A DNA stretch of 64,000 nucleotides, taken from positions 558,001-622,000 of the forward strand of contig SRSI01000079.1 in NCBI GenBank assembly GCA_005656395.1. Reading direction: 5' to 3'. Position 1 is the stretch's first letter, and each line of letters opens with the position of its first letter. The notes under the pieces are model-generated. The model was not told the DNA's origin and made no database searches. It saw nothing but the letters and a program-made list of their open reading frames with translations. Below, piece after piece: positions 41,540 to 54,157 of this stretch. The translations under genes and the position numbers were made by a program. The stretch is from Strongyloides papillosus (Eukaryota > Nematoda > Chromadorea > Rhabditida > Strongyloididae).

Positions 41540-43197
41540 TTAATTATTACTTCTTGACATCTCACAAAGTTGTTCTTTATCTTTAATATGGTTTTTCAAA
41601 TTTCCATACTTCACCAGAGAAAGATTTTCATAAAATGATTTATTTATTGGTTTGTAATGTTTAAAGTATGTTCTGTCGTACATATACTCAACCCAACATG
41701 TTAAACCACCAAAATCAAATTCACCTTTAAATTTATTTACAAACAAATGTGGTACCTTTTTGATTGAATGTAGTGTTTTTATATTTTGAAGACAAACATA
41801 ATGTCGGGTTTCACTTTCATCACAATCTCCATCAAAAATCCATTTCACATATCTAGTCATGTATGAATCTTTAAAAAAATAATCTTTTTTAAGACAATCT
41901 GCATCAATCCTCCCAGGAATGTTTAAATATTCATTTGCAATCAAACTTTGAAAACCAAATTCATCATTAGCATAAAGATTCATATCATCTAATTGTTTAA
42001 AAAACTTTGTTAAATTCAATTCTTCAACAAAATATTTAACAGTCTCCTTTGGGTAAAATATTGCATTATAACCTTTTTGAATTTCAAGTTGTGATGATAA
42101 TATTTTATTATCCAATTTTCTTGGATCACCTAAAATAATGAATCATATTAAAGATTTTTAAAATTTATTTTTACCTTCTTTAAATATTTCAAGATGTCCA
42201 AGGGACCAATCCAAACTTAAATTAACCCTATCATTATAAAATGGTCGTGGATCTGCATACTCAATATCAATTGATCCATTGTAAATTTTTAAAATTTCTA
42301 CAATTTCTCTATTTGTCTTCAAAGGCATATCATCATTCTGAAGTAATTGAAAAAAAAATAGTATTATATTCAAAAAACTTACATTTAACACCACTACGTA
42401 TTTATAGTTTTTATCATTAAGATATTTCATACAATCATAATATGCATTGTTTATATTAATACCATTTGAATCCATCTGATATCGATTTTGTATTATATGG
42501 ACATTCTTGAAACAACCTGCCAATGCAGACATCTTATTGTGGAAATCTGCTGGTTGTTTCTTATCAATAATGAAGCAATAATAATTTTGTGGTGCATAGG
42601 TTAGTAAAAATTGGTATTCTAATGTTAGGTAATCCTAAAGAAATTTAAATTTTAAAAAATTATCAATAAAAACAATACCTTATATATAGTTCTTATGTAA
42701 GCTATCGGAAAGTCAGCCTCTTCCTGTGATAATGGCTTGTCAGGGTAATGTCCTCTTTTTTTTATATCTTCGCATAATGTTGAGAATGTATTCGGGAGAT
42801 ATTTAAGTTTTTTCAATTCTTTTGATTCCTTCATAATATAACTTGAATCTCCATTTAATAGAGCACCACAGTTAATATGTGAAACTAATGGATGTTTCCA
42901 CAACACAGGAATGCTTTTATTTTCTACCTCAGAGAGAAAAGATACATTGTTAGTTGACAAACCATATCCAATTCTTATATATTCAAAAATTAAATGATAT
43001 TTATAATAAAAATAAATTGACACTCCGATGAGACTTGATATAACCAAAGCACTTATTATTCCAATAATTATTAAAATATATAACTTAATTGATATACTTT
43101 TTAGAAATTTCTTTTCTGTTAGTTCAGTACTTTCGTTTATTGTAACAATACTACACGAATTAGAATCATCATATGCTAATTCATCTGAAAGAATCAT
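41540..43197 (-). CDS. GT14 core-2/I-branching type glycosyltransferase, copy 1 (4 exons)
   Basis: Exons 43197-42679, 42634-42383, 42337-42175 and 42129-41540 join in phase to 507 aa; introns are 44-45 bp with GT..AG ends. It is a type II membrane protein: cytosolic ~36 residues, anchor ~37-65, lumenal catalytic part. GT14 landmarks are FLLTYAPQNYYCFIIDKK, YVVVLNNDDMPLKTNREIV (the 'N.D.PLKT' motif), YADPRPFY, LYANDEFGFQSLIANE (DE.F..SL) and a C-terminal KVPHLFVNKFKGEFD. GT14 enzymes add beta-1,6-GlcNAc or xylose to glycans in the Golgi; the acceptor cannot be told. A second copy lies 5.2 kb away. Confidence 0.85.
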
Positions 43198-43499
43198 TGG
43201 AAATACATCAATTTATAATTTAAAAAATGTACAAATTTCATATTATTTATAGTTAAATTACTTTTAATAATTTTACTGTTTCAAAAAATTATATATGTAA
43301 ATTAATAAAATTATAGGTTACAATAACCTATTATACTTTTTATCATTTAAATTTAATTAGTAAATTTGAATATCATCCATTTAAAAATAGAATAAAAATT
43401 CTTAGAATTTTATAGGATAAAGTAATATTATAAAAAAAAATTTTCCTTCAAACTAAACAAAATTCAAATTTTATTTGACACAACAATATTATATATTTT
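43198..43499. other. Duplicated 5' flank of GT14 copy 1
   Basis: AT-rich; recurs at 48377-48650 upstream of GT14 copy 2, so the duplicated unit includes the promoter. Confidence 0.6.
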
Positions 43500-45840
43500 T
43501 ATCTTCTTATACTAAGTTTTTAATCGAAATATTTGCATAAAAAATTATTTTATTGATGTACATATTTACGAGGTAGTAAAATAACCGAAAATGCATTGTT
43601 TTAAAATATTAATATATGAAAAATTTATTAGTGTGAGAGCTTTTTTATATCGTATACTTTTACTGTAACTGTTTAGCATATTAAAAAATTCGACTAATAA
43701 AAAAAATTTAATTTATATTCAAAAGGTGAATAAAATTGAATATTTGAATCATTCTAAGAAACTGTTTAAGTAACGTCTCATTGTATTTTTAAATTAGGTA
43801 CAAAAAATTTTAATCATCTTTCTATTAACTACTTGTTTACGTTAGTTTTACAAATATGTAAGTGAGAAATAGCAAAAAAATTTCACATCTAAAATAACTT
43901 CTTTCGTTTTTAACTACAAACTTTGTTATAGTTTCATATTTAAAGTCAGACTTTAATCTATGTACCAAATTTAGTTTTATTTATTTTAAATAACTTTTCA
44001 TAAGGTTACAGCAATAAAAAAATCTAATTTTTAATGAAAAAACGGTCCTCAGCTTTTGGTGTATAACTTGACATATTTTTTATTAATCTACTTAATATTG
44101 AATTCCTTTTTCATATCATATTTGTACATTCTAAATGAGTCATAATCCAGAAAATTTAACTAACATTAGAAAAAGTTATTTCTGGAACAAACCTATACAA
44201 AGACGTGTTTAAAAAAGTGATATTTTTTAAAAATAATTTGGCCACTTATAGACCAAAGGTTTTGAGACCCATTTTTCGCACTAACTTATAACTAAACACA
44301 TCTAATGACTATTTAATTATAGAAATTGATCAAGTTTGAGAGAAGTTATCCAGAAGACAAAATTGATTTTTTTTAAGAAATGAAAAAAAGTAAAAAAATT
44401 GTCACTAAAATTAGTACAACTTCTTTCCTTGCTAAGTTATAAACTTTGTTAGATTCTTATTTTTTAAATTAGACTTAGATCTATATAACAGATATTATTG
44501 GGTTGGTGCATAATTATTGCGGCGTTTTTCCGCGAACTTTTTCTTCTTTTAAAATTGACATTTGTTAGACTTTTTTTCCATAAAAATAATCCTCACATTC
44601 CAATTAGTGGGATGCAGATTGAAAATTGTATTCATATTCGCCATATCATGCTCTGGCACTTCGAGAAAGATTGGGATGAAAAATAGTAATTTCGCGATCT
44701 AAACGAACTTTTTGTGAAAGAATAATCAGCAAAAATCATGTTGGGAGATTGTTCAGGAAATTAAAATTTGGTAATTTTAATTAAGTTTTCTTTAAATTTG
44801 GCTTTTGTTGATTGTTTTTTTGCCAATAAGTTCGTTAAGATTGCAAAATGACTGTGCTGCTTTCTAACCTTTCTCAAAGTGTTTGTGCATGATATTATGA
44901 ATATGGGTATAATTTTCGATTTGCATCTCAATATTTGAAATGTAAGAAATATTTTTATAAAAAAATAAATTAAAAAAACGACAATTTTTAAAAGAAAAAA
45001 AAATTCACAAAAAAATGCCGCATTAATTATGCTCTAGTACTTCAAGAAAAGCCGAAGGTAGCACAATTATTTCGCGATCTCAACAAACTTTCTTGAAGAA
45101 AAAGCAATTAACAAAAGCCAAATTAAACGAAAATTCAATTTGAATTACCGAATTTGAATTTCTCAACCATCTTTCAACTCGGCTTTTGTTGATTATTCCT
45201 TCACTTAAAGTTCGTTTAGATCGCGAAATTACTGTTTTTCATCCCAATCTTTCTCAAAGTGCCAGAATATAATATGCCTAATATGAATATAATTTTCAAT
45301 TCACATCTAAACAATTGGAATGTGAGGATTATTTTTGTGGAAAAAAATTTTAAAAAATGTTAATTTTTTAAGAAGAAAAATGTTGCGGAAAATTGCCACA
45401 ATAATTATGCACCAACCCAATATTTTATTTGTTTTCATTAAGTTATGGTTAAGTTATAGCTATTTGACTTTTAAATTGTTTTTAAAAATGGTCACCACTT
45501 TTTTGCCAATAACGTGGCCAATTGTTAATTAAATTCAATATTATTAAGCTTTCGCACCATTTTGGAATTATACTTTTCGAATGAGATATAAAGCACTTTA
45601 TTTCATAAATCTTAAAGAGAGTTTTATTCGAGTAACAAAACTATGTAAAAAAGTTTTAACAAAATGTGTTTTTTAAAGATACCTTGATCAATTATGGCCA
45701 AGTTCTTTTGAGACCCATTTTCTCCCCTGAGTTAGAAAAAAACACATCTTTTGGTTAGTTACTTCTAAAAATCGGTTAAATTTAAAAATAGTACTGAGAG
45801 AGACAAATTTGTTTCTTATTTATTATTATTATAGATTTAT
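43500..45840. repeat. Dispersed repeat R, copy 1 (split by mariner element)
   Basis: Non-coding repeat, also present at 48850-50320 and 59180-60590. Landmarks: ACTAAGTTTTTAATCGAA at the start, AAATAACCGAAAA, and internally repeated phrases such as AACTTCTTTCGTT, AGTTTTGAGACCCATTTTT and AATACATCT. These recur two or three times per copy, so R is itself built from diverged tandem units of several hundred bp. No coding frame. Confidence 0.75.
44498..45420. mobile_element. Composite mariner-type element, non-autonomous
   Basis: 923 bp bounded by near-perfect inverted repeats starting TTGGGTTGGTGCATAATTAT and flanked by TA on both sides, the target duplication of Tc1/mariner transposons. The termini resemble cecropia-type mariner ends (as in Hsmar1). 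Repeat R copy 3 has the uninterrupted TA site at 60163-60164. Inside, the second half is largely the inverted complement of the first, and another TIR-like GCCGCATTAATTATGC lies near 45018, so two foldback elements seem nested. There is no transposase frame. Confidence 0.88.
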
Positions 45841-46373
45841 TAAATGTAACTAAAAGCGAAATGTTTTTTAATGATAGTAACAATAATAGATTTTCAAAAA
45901 AATGTCTTAAAAGGGGTAATATATCAAAATGTACATGAAAACATCATTTTAAAATTCGATTCACAAAATGAAGAACTAGTTATTTAGATGTAGTATCAAA
46001 GAAATAACTTTCCCAAAAGACATCAATTAATACGAACTCAAAACTATCAGATAATACATTCAAAAAAATGTTATCCAATCACTTTGTTAGCAAAAAAGGA
46101 ACATATAACGTCCTGGTAAAAAAAGATCTAAAGAAATAATTTTTTCTTATATTAATTATAAACTGCATTATTTTTTATTTATCCTTTGCCTGTGTTGAAT
46201 AATAAAGATTTCAATACAACATTTCTATAAATATGAAAACGACAAATATTTTTCTATGAAGTAAAAATACGCATGAACAGCATTACACAGAAGCATATCT
46301 CTGTAGAAGACATAGAGAAATAAAAATTTAACAAAATGATGAAGGTATCACCCTTAAGACAACATTTAAAAAT
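45841..46373. other. AT-rich stretch without recognised features
   Basis: Between repeat R copy 1 and the second GT14 block. No coding frame, hairpin or tandem repeat stands out. Confidence 0.4.
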
Positions 46374-46399
46374 GATTTTTTAATGTCGCCATAATTTAT

Positions 46400-46514
46400 T
46401 TATCTACATTCACCAAAAATGAAGGGAAGATATGTTATTTTATCAGGATCTTTATGTATGGAATTTCTAACAACTGCAGGATGGTCATCATCATGTAATA
46501 TAGAATCAGTTATT
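46400..46514 (-). pseudogene. Coding-like relic exon downstream of GT14 copy 2
   Basis: Second copy of the relic at 41191-41299, reading ITDSILHDDDHPAVV then RNSIHKDPDKITYLPFIFGE and a stop. In this copy the small upstream exon carries a stop (FYSSMK then TAG). Confidence 0.35.
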
Positions 46515-46723
46515 CTTCAAATATCAGCTACACTTATTAAAGGGAAATAAAGCTAGACTTACTTAAAAAACTACTTCATACTACTATAAAACTGTTGAAT
46601 GGTACACACCACCAAAATCTAAAGGTTAATGAAATTTTTTATTAATAATTACTTTATATTGTTAATTATTGTTATTAGTTAAATATAAATGTGATGACTA
46701 ATTACAATAAAAAGTTAAGTTAT

Positions 46724-48376
46724 TTAATTATTACTTCTTGACATCTCACAAAGTTGTTCTTTATCTTTAATATGGTTTTTCAAATTTCCATACTTCACCA
46801 GAGAAAGATTTTCATAAAATGATTTATTTATTGGTTTGTAATGTTCAAAGTATGTTCTATTATACATATACTCAACCCAACATGTTAAACCACCAAAATC
46901 AAATTCACCTTTAAATTTATTTACAGACAAATGTGGTACCTTTTTTATTGAATGTAGTGTTTTTATATTGTGAAGACAAATATAATGACGAGTTTCATTT
47001 CTATCACAATATCCACTATCAAACCATTTCACATATCTAGTCATGTATGAATCTTTAAAGAAATAATCTTTTTTAAGACAATCTGAATCAATTCTGCCAG
47101 GAATATTTAGATATTCATTTGCAATCAAACTTTGAAAACCAATTTCATCGTTAGCATAAAGTTTCATATCATCTAATTGTTTAAAAAACTTTGTTAAATT
47201 CAATTCCTCAACTAAATATTTAACTGTTTTCTTTGGGTAAGATATTGTAACGTAACCTTTTTGAAATTCAAGTTGTGATGATAATATTTTATTATCCAAT
47301 TTCCTTGGATCACCTAAAATAATGAATAATATTAAACATTTTTTAAAATTTATTCCTACCTTCTTTAAATATTTCAAGATGTCCAAGGGACCAATTTAAA
47401 TTAAAATCAACCCTATCATAAAATGGTCGTGGATCTGCATACTCAATATCAATTGATCCATTGTAAATTTTAAAAATTTCTACAAGTTCTCTGTTTGTCT
47501 TCAAAGGCATATCATCATTCTGAAGTAATTGAAAAAATAGTATTATATTCAGAAAACTTACATTTAACACCACTACGTATTTATAGTTTTTATCATTAAG
47601 ATATCTCATACAATCATAATTTGCACTGTTCACATTAAAACCCCTTGAATTCATCTGATAGCGATTTTGTATTATGTGGACATTCTTGAAACAATTTGCC
47701 ATTGCATATATCTTATTGTGAAAATGAGCTGGTTGTTTCTTATCAATAATGAAGCAATAATAATTTTGAGGCGCATAAGTTAGTAAAAATTGGTATTCTA
47801 ATGTTAGGTAATCCTAAAGAAATTTAAATTTTAAAAAATTATCGATAAAAACAATACCGTATATATAGTTCTTATGTAAGCTATCGGAAAGTCAGCCTCT
47901 TCCTGTGATAATGGCTTGTCAGGGTAATGTCCTCTTTTTTTTATATCTTCGCATAATGTTGAGAATGTATTCGGGAGATATTTAAGTTTTTTCAATTCTT
48001 TTGATTCCTTCATAATATAACTTGAATCTCCATTTAATAGAGCACCACAGTTAATATGTGAAACTAATGGATGTTTCCACAACACAGGAATGCTTTTATT
48101 TTCTACCTCAGAGAGAAAAGATACATTGTTAGTTGACAAATCATATTCAATTGTTATTTCATCGAAAATTAGATGATATTGATAATAAAAATAAATCATC
48201 AAACCAATAAGACATGATAGAACCAAAGCATTTATTATTGCAATAATTATTAAAATATATAACTTAATTGATATACTTTTTGGAAATTTCTTCTTTGTTA
48301 GTTCAGTACTTTCGTTTATTGTAACAATACTACAAGAATTAGAATCATCATATGCTAATTCATCTGAAAGAATCAT
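46724..48376 (-). CDS. GT14 core-2/I-branching type glycosyltransferase, copy 2 (4 exons)
   Basis: Exons 48376-47858, 47813-47562, 47519-47360 and 47313-46724 join in phase to 506 aa, with the same intron positions as copy 1. The N.D.PLKT and DE.F..SL motifs are kept. From STNNVSFLSEV to IRTIY the two proteins are identical, whereas the anchor and following stalk (about residues 43-80) carry many changes. One codon is missing in exon 3 (FYDRVDF against FYNDRVNL). Both copies look functional. The altered anchor might change Golgi placement, which is inference. Confidence 0.85.
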
Positions 48377-48793
48377 TGGAAATACATCAATTTATAATTT
48401 AAAAAATGTACAAATTTCATATTGTTTATAGTTAAATTACTTTTAATTATTTTACTATTTTAAAAAATTATAAATGTAAATTAATAAAATTATAAGTTAC
48501 AATGACCTATCATACTTTTTATCATTCAAATTTAATTAGCAAATTTGAATATTACACATTTAAAAATAGAAATAGAATAGAATAGTTAAAATTCTAATTG
48601 ATAGAGTAATATTATAAAAAAAATAAAATTTTTCCTCAAACTAAACAAAATTGAAGTTTTATCCCTCCATTTCTAAATTTTTTTCTCTTAAAGTAAGAAT
48701 TTTTAGAATTTATTTATTTCGTTTACTTCCTTAAATTTTTATCCTCTCCTACTTTGTCAACTACTTTATCATGATATTATTAAATTATATTTA
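48377..48793. other. 5' flank of GT14 copy 2
   Basis: The first ~270 bp match the flank of copy 1; the rest is AT-rich and unique, ending at the hairpin element. Confidence 0.5.
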
Positions 48794-48831
48794 ATCAGCT
48801 TTAGACCTGCCTTCAGCAGGTCACGGCTGAT
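48794..48831. other. GC-rich hairpin at the edge of repeat R copy 2
   Basis: Outer stem ATCAGC with GCTGAT encloses inner stem GACCTGC, loop CTTCA, GCAGGTC. It stands out in a ~75-80% AT background. A related hairpin lies at 59117-59153 at the same place relative to repeat R copy 3. Confidence 0.6.
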
Positions 48832-48849
48832 CGTCAGAACATATTTTTA

Positions 48850-50320
48850 TAAAAGTATTCTTATACTAAGTTTTCAATCGAAATATTTGCATAAAAAATT
48901 ATTTTATTGAATTACATATTTTTGAAGAAGTAAAATAACCGAAAATGTATTGTTATAAAACATTAGTATTTGAAATATTTCTGGGTTTGAGAATTATTTT
49001 ATAACGTTTGCCTTTATTGTAAATGGTTAAGCTAAAAAATTGACCCAACGAAAAGAATTTTATTTATGTCCAAATGGTGAACAAAAATGAATATTTAAAT
49101 CATCCCAAATAGATATTTAGGCTACTTTCCACCATATTTTTGAAATTGGTATGAACAATTTAGTATCATTCTTCTGTTAACTACATATTTACCTTAATTT
49201 TGCAATTATGTAAATGAAAAAAAACAGAAAAAAATAATACCTAAAATAAGTTCTTTCGTTTTTAAACTGCAAACATCGTTAAAATTTCATATTTTAAGTC
49301 AGAATTTGAGCTATGTAATAATTTAGTTTTATTTGCTTTAAATAAATTTACATAAAATTATAATATTAAAAAATTTTAATTTTTACTAGAAAATTGTCGT
49401 CATCTTTTATTTTATAACTTGACGTATTTTTTATTAATCTATTTAATATTGAATTTCTTTTTCATATCATACTTGTACATTCCAAATGAGTCATAATCCA
49501 AAAAATTTCACTAATTATAGAAAGAATTATTTCTGAAACAAACCTATACAAAGACTTGCCAAAAAAGTGGTGTTTTTAGACATAATTTAACCAATTATAG
49601 CCCAAAAGTTTTGAAGCTATTTTTCCATCTCAAATTCTAAGAAAATATATTCATTGGCTAATTAACTATAAAAATTAATTAAGTTTGGATAGAGTTATGC
49701 TGAATATAAAGCCAATTTTTGTGTAAAAAACGAATGAAGTGTGAAAAAATCATCACTAAAATTAGTGCTACTCGTCTCGTCGGTCAGCTATAAATTTCGT
49801 ATTAGTTCCATTTGTTAAGTTAAATTTAAATTTATATAAAAAAAGTCATATCTACATAATTTTTTCAATTTTTAATTAAATGATAGCTATCTAACTTTTT
49901 AATTTTTATTGAAAAAATGGTTACTACCCTTTGATGAACAACTTAGTCGGATTTTTAACGATTCCAATAATATTACGTTTCCCTATAACTACTCACTTGT
50001 AATTTTCAAATAAGTCATAAATCATAAAATTCTATTTACTTTTACAAAAGTTATTCGAAAGACAATACTACACAAAAAAGTGACTCACAAGGTGTTGTTT
50101 TTTAAAAATAACACGGTTTATTATAGACCAATATTTTATAAGACCCTTTTTCCTACTAAGTTAAAAAAAAATACATCTAATGACTATTTAATCATAAAAA
50201 TTGACTAAGTTTGAAGAAAGTTATGTCAATCGCAAAATTGATTTTTGTGAAAAAGATGAAGAAAAAGCGAAATAATTGACACCTAAATAAGTATAACTCT
50301 CTATGTCGTTGATGAATAAA
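48850..50320. repeat. Dispersed repeat R, copy 2
   Basis: Starts TTCTTATACTAAGTTTTCAA and follows copy 1 through AAATAACCGAAAA and the internal repeated phrases. The right end diverges after about 50290 where copies 1 and 3 continue. No coding frame. Confidence 0.72.
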
Positions 50321-50533
50321 AATTTTTGTATTTTTAGCAACATGTTATTTAATTAAAAATTAATATGAAAATTTCGCTGTATATGCAAATCTTACTATGT
50401 TTTTTTTGGTGATTTACGTTACAATGAATTTCATTACTTGGTTAAAGAAAGTTAAATACTTACATTTATCATATTTTGAGATAATTTATATTGATAATAT
50501 TTGTATTTTTAGTGTACCTTTGTTTATCTTTGA

Positions 50534-50990
50534 TTCTTACTTGTATATATCAACAATTTAATTATCGTTGATGAAGAATTTAGAAAAAACGAATATTTTA
50601 GAGTCAGTATTGATAACTCTGAGATCTTTGAAGTTGAGTTACCAAAAAATTTTATACTAGAGTGGATTTTATATGGCAAATGGGATTGGAAATGTTTTTG
50701 TATATCATAAAAGTAATGATACTTGCACAAAGGAGATGAAAATACAATTTTTTTAAAAGCAATGTGTCATATATTGTATAGAGATTTGAACGAAGATGGA
50801 GGGTTCTCATCATATTATGATAGCTAATAATATAATTTCTAAAATGTATTCCTGGTTATGTTGAATGCTATAAATTTGAAGGGAGAAAAATATATTCCCA
50901 GTGAAAAAGAAGGCTATTGGACAAGTGAACGTTTGATTATGTAAGTAATTGATGAATCTTCTATTCATTCAAGGGATAAGAATTGAAATA
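50534..50990 (+). pseudogene. Plus-strand coding relic, unknown family
   Basis: Opens in the frame IVDEEFRKNEYFRVS through EVELPKNFILEWILYGKWDWK to a stop near 50710, then continues as protein-like pieces in shifted frames: GDENTIFLKAMCHILYRD, IPGYVECYKFEGRK and EKEGYWTSERLIM. Several stops and frameshifts and no clear start. I do not recognise the family. The minus-strand frame over the same bases is a shadow. Confidence 0.45.
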
Positions 50991-51926
50991 ATAATTGATT
51001 GGCATTATTTTATCAATCACGCTTTTTTTTGAAAGTGAGGAAATTAAAAAAAAAATTGTTATGTTAAAATAACTTTTAGATAGTAAAAGAAAAAGAAGAA
51101 TCACTATTGATGTTTAAAAAATCGACAATTTTATTGTATGAGATTGAATAATTAAATAAAAACAATTTTTGTAATTTTTAAATGATTATTTCTAAAATTG
51201 TAAATGTTAGAACGAAAATAAGATAAAATCATTTTAATTAGATATTTTTCCTACAAAATTTTGTAGTGGTCTTAACACAAAAAAAAGCAAAAAAACCTTT
51301 GGTGAATCACCATGTCATTTATTATTCATATTTATAAGCTACTACAACTAAATCAGTTTTTTAAAATGATTTTTTAGGTAAAATGATAATGTTTATGGAA
51401 TTATTTTGATGTTCCAACTAGTATTTATGCAGTTATAATGAACTCCGTCTGTATGTCCACGTAAAATGATTTTTAATACCTACAAACATAACAATGTGCT
51501 AAACAGATTCTTCCTTAGGATTATAAGTAAATAGCTTATTATGGATTTTATAATGAATTTTTGATGTTTTGTAGACAAATATCAAAAAATATAGTAGGAA
51601 AATTCCTTTTTAACATTTTTAATGAAGTTTAATATCAGATTTTATCTTTTCAAATTCTTAAAACATAGACTTTTAGATTAAACGTTATTGGTTTAATTTC
51701 TCAATAAAAATTATAATTTTTATAACTTTTAGAAACAAAAAGCAACCAACCAAAAAATGATCTTCGGACGATTTAAAAAATTTATATATTCATTTTTTGT
51801 TTTGCAAATAAAATAAATGAATCACTAAATTTTAATTATATGCCAAATATATTCAAATATTCTTTAATAAATTTTGTATTAATAAAGATCATTGTTGTAC
51901 ATATAACATAGTTTTATTTTCATAAC
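50991..51926. other. AT-rich stretch, nothing recognised
   Basis: No coding frames, tandem repeats or strong hairpins seen. Confidence 0.4.
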
Positions 51927-53258
51927 ATGACTATAACACAGCAATTTTATTTGTATTAGCAACACTATCAACATTAATAGTTTTTGCTAATAGTGATAAA
52001 GTCATTAAACCATATTTTGAGCGAAAAACAAATGAAAAAGCTGATTTTTTCAAAAATAAGACTGTTAATCTCTTTATATTAACTTTTCCAGAAAAATTGA
52101 TTATATAAAACTAAGAAAGTGATTTTGAAACCAGATTCGAATGGAGACATGATTTTTGAAATAAGAGACCAACAATTTGTAAGACTTGAATATGATTGCA
52201 ATGATTGTGGAGAACCTAGAAAACTCGTTTTTAAGAATATTCTTTTTGCAAAATATGATTATTTAAATTTTAAAACCTTTCCACTAGTAAAATACTCAGA
52301 TGGACAATTGCACTTTAAGCCAAATTGTTCATTAGAACCCGAAAAATATCTCTATCTTGCAAAAATTATTTTTAATGACAAAAGTATAGCATTAAAAGAT
52401 TTTGAAAATAAAATTGACAAAAAAATTGGAACTTTTAAGTTGCATAAAAAATTTGTTATCTCCAATGTCAAGAATCCAAATGGAAAATTAACTTGCGTAT
52501 ACAGCCATCCATATTATATTGTTGAGTTACACCAAAATTATCAGTATTATAAGAACATAACTCTTCTTTCTGTAGAATATCCCTATGATCAGCTGTACTT
52601 TAGTGCAAATTGTTCTGTGAAGAAAGACAATCTTACTCTTCTCAATACAATCATTTTTAATAATAAAAGTATAAAGGTTAAAGATCTCAGTGGTGCAGCA
52701 ATAAATTCGAAGGAGAATCTAATGTTGGGAGAAAATGTTATTATTTACAAGGATAAAAATCCAGAAGGAAAACTTGTCTGCATTTATAAATCTTGTTTAG
52801 AACAACTTCAGATAACTCAAGAATATGTATCTATTAGAAATATATGGCTTCCATTTGTAAAATATTGATATGCTGAATTGGGTTACAATTCAAACTGTTC
52901 ATTGAACCCAAATAATCATACCCACCTCCAAACTATTGCATTCAATAATGATAAAACAAAAGTTGAAAATATCAAACATGTAATAGTTCAAAAGAAAAAA
53001 ATTTTTAAGTTAAAGGAAAAGTTTGTTGTTGTCAAGGAAAGAAATCCAAATGGAAAACTTGTCTGTCTTTACAATGTTTCAAGTGGAGAAGTTTCATTGT
53101 CACAGAAGTTTGAAACCTATGAAATAAAAAGTGAGCAAAAGAAGGTAAAAAGAAAGCAAATTATGATGAAAATTGAGCAAAATTCAACAAATAAAATTGG
53201 AATTTTCCGTAATATATTTTTTTGTTTTATAATTATTATTAATATTTTTTTACAGTAA
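51927..53258 (+). pseudogene. Decayed secreted protein with ~85-residue repeats
   Basis: An ATG at 51927 is one base out of frame with a signal-peptide-like TAILFVLATLSTLIVFA. A stop at about 52098 and a shift follow. The main body (52104 to 52865, ~250 codons) and a second part (52869-53258, same frame) are separated only by TGA at 52866-52868. The chain has about three to four repeats of ~85 residues, with marks KNPNGKLVCxY, YxxLxFxxNCSLxxxN and TIIFNNKSIKVKDL, and ends in a hydrophobic tail (NIFFCFIIIINIFLQ), as for a surface-anchored protein. The family is not recognised. No ATG starts the main frame, so I call it a pseudogene; TGA readthrough is possible but unsupported. Confidence 0.6.
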
Positions 53259-54157
53259 TATAGATTTCAATACGAATATATTGTAAAAATGCATTTTCCA
53301 AGTAAGCTAATTAGTCAATATTTTCAAGTATATATCTTTATTATGAAATATACATTTTGTTTTATTTTATAAATTGAAAATTTTTTGTGCTTTACTAAAA
53401 ATAAAAATAAAAAATAAATATTTATCAAGGATAAAACAAAATTTTTATGATAGAAAGTTTGTTAACAAAAAAATTTTCTTAGAGAAATCTAATAGAATAA
53501 TAATTCTATTTATTGGTCCACCTCATTTGACACTACTGATCCTTAAATCCATACCTTATTATCAATATCATGATCAAAGAATGATGGAATTTCTTCTGTT
53601 TTTATAGTCAATCTTCAGGTCTCAATATTTATGAATCACAAAAACTATAGTTATTCGTGAAAATAGTTATACAGAAAATTTATACTCTTTAAGATTCATT
53701 TGGGGACCCATAAATATGACTAATTTTATTGCATACTTTTTTTTAAATGTTTTTATTAACAAACTTTTATACACTAAAAATCTTAATTTCTTAATTTTCT
53801 TCGGTTATTAATAATCTATTTTTTGGTATTTTCTTCTTAGTAATAATAAAGGTAAGTTTAAAAATTTATTATAGAATCTTATTTTATGATTTTTATTATT
53901 CATCATGTCTTTCATAAGAAATTTCAATGCTTAAAGATGATAATAAATGATTCATAAAGAAACATTTAATTTCTAAGATACTTCAAATAACTTATTTGTT
54001 TAAAAATACATAAAAATTTTGTTTTTACATCAAATGATTAGAAAAAAGAAAAGTTGCAATTTAAAAGGTATTATAAAATATTTTTTAAACGAAATAAGCC
54101 AAAAGCAGAATGCATCGAATTTTAATCAACATCAAGCGAAGGAACGAACTTTGAGTG
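53259..54157. other. AT-rich stretch, nothing recognised
   Basis: Short AT-biased frames only, none with protein-like composition. Confidence 0.4.

Noticed and set aside
44498..44686. Small plus-strand frame starting in the mariner terminal repeat
   Set aside because: It lies in the TIR and internal inverted repeat; no similarity to a transposase domain (no D,D34D features).
48794..48831. tRNA or small structured RNA gene
   Set aside because: Only two nested short stems; no cloverleaf, anticodon arm or internal promoter boxes.
52119..52868. A normal 249-aa gene
   Set aside because: The apparent start is GTG, with signal-peptide-like sequence upstream in another frame and repeat sequence continuing past the TGA; better read as part of a decayed longer gene.
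53374..53607. Plus-strand 77-codon frame
   Set aside because: Ile/Lys/Phe-rich AT-driven translation without motif or neighbours.
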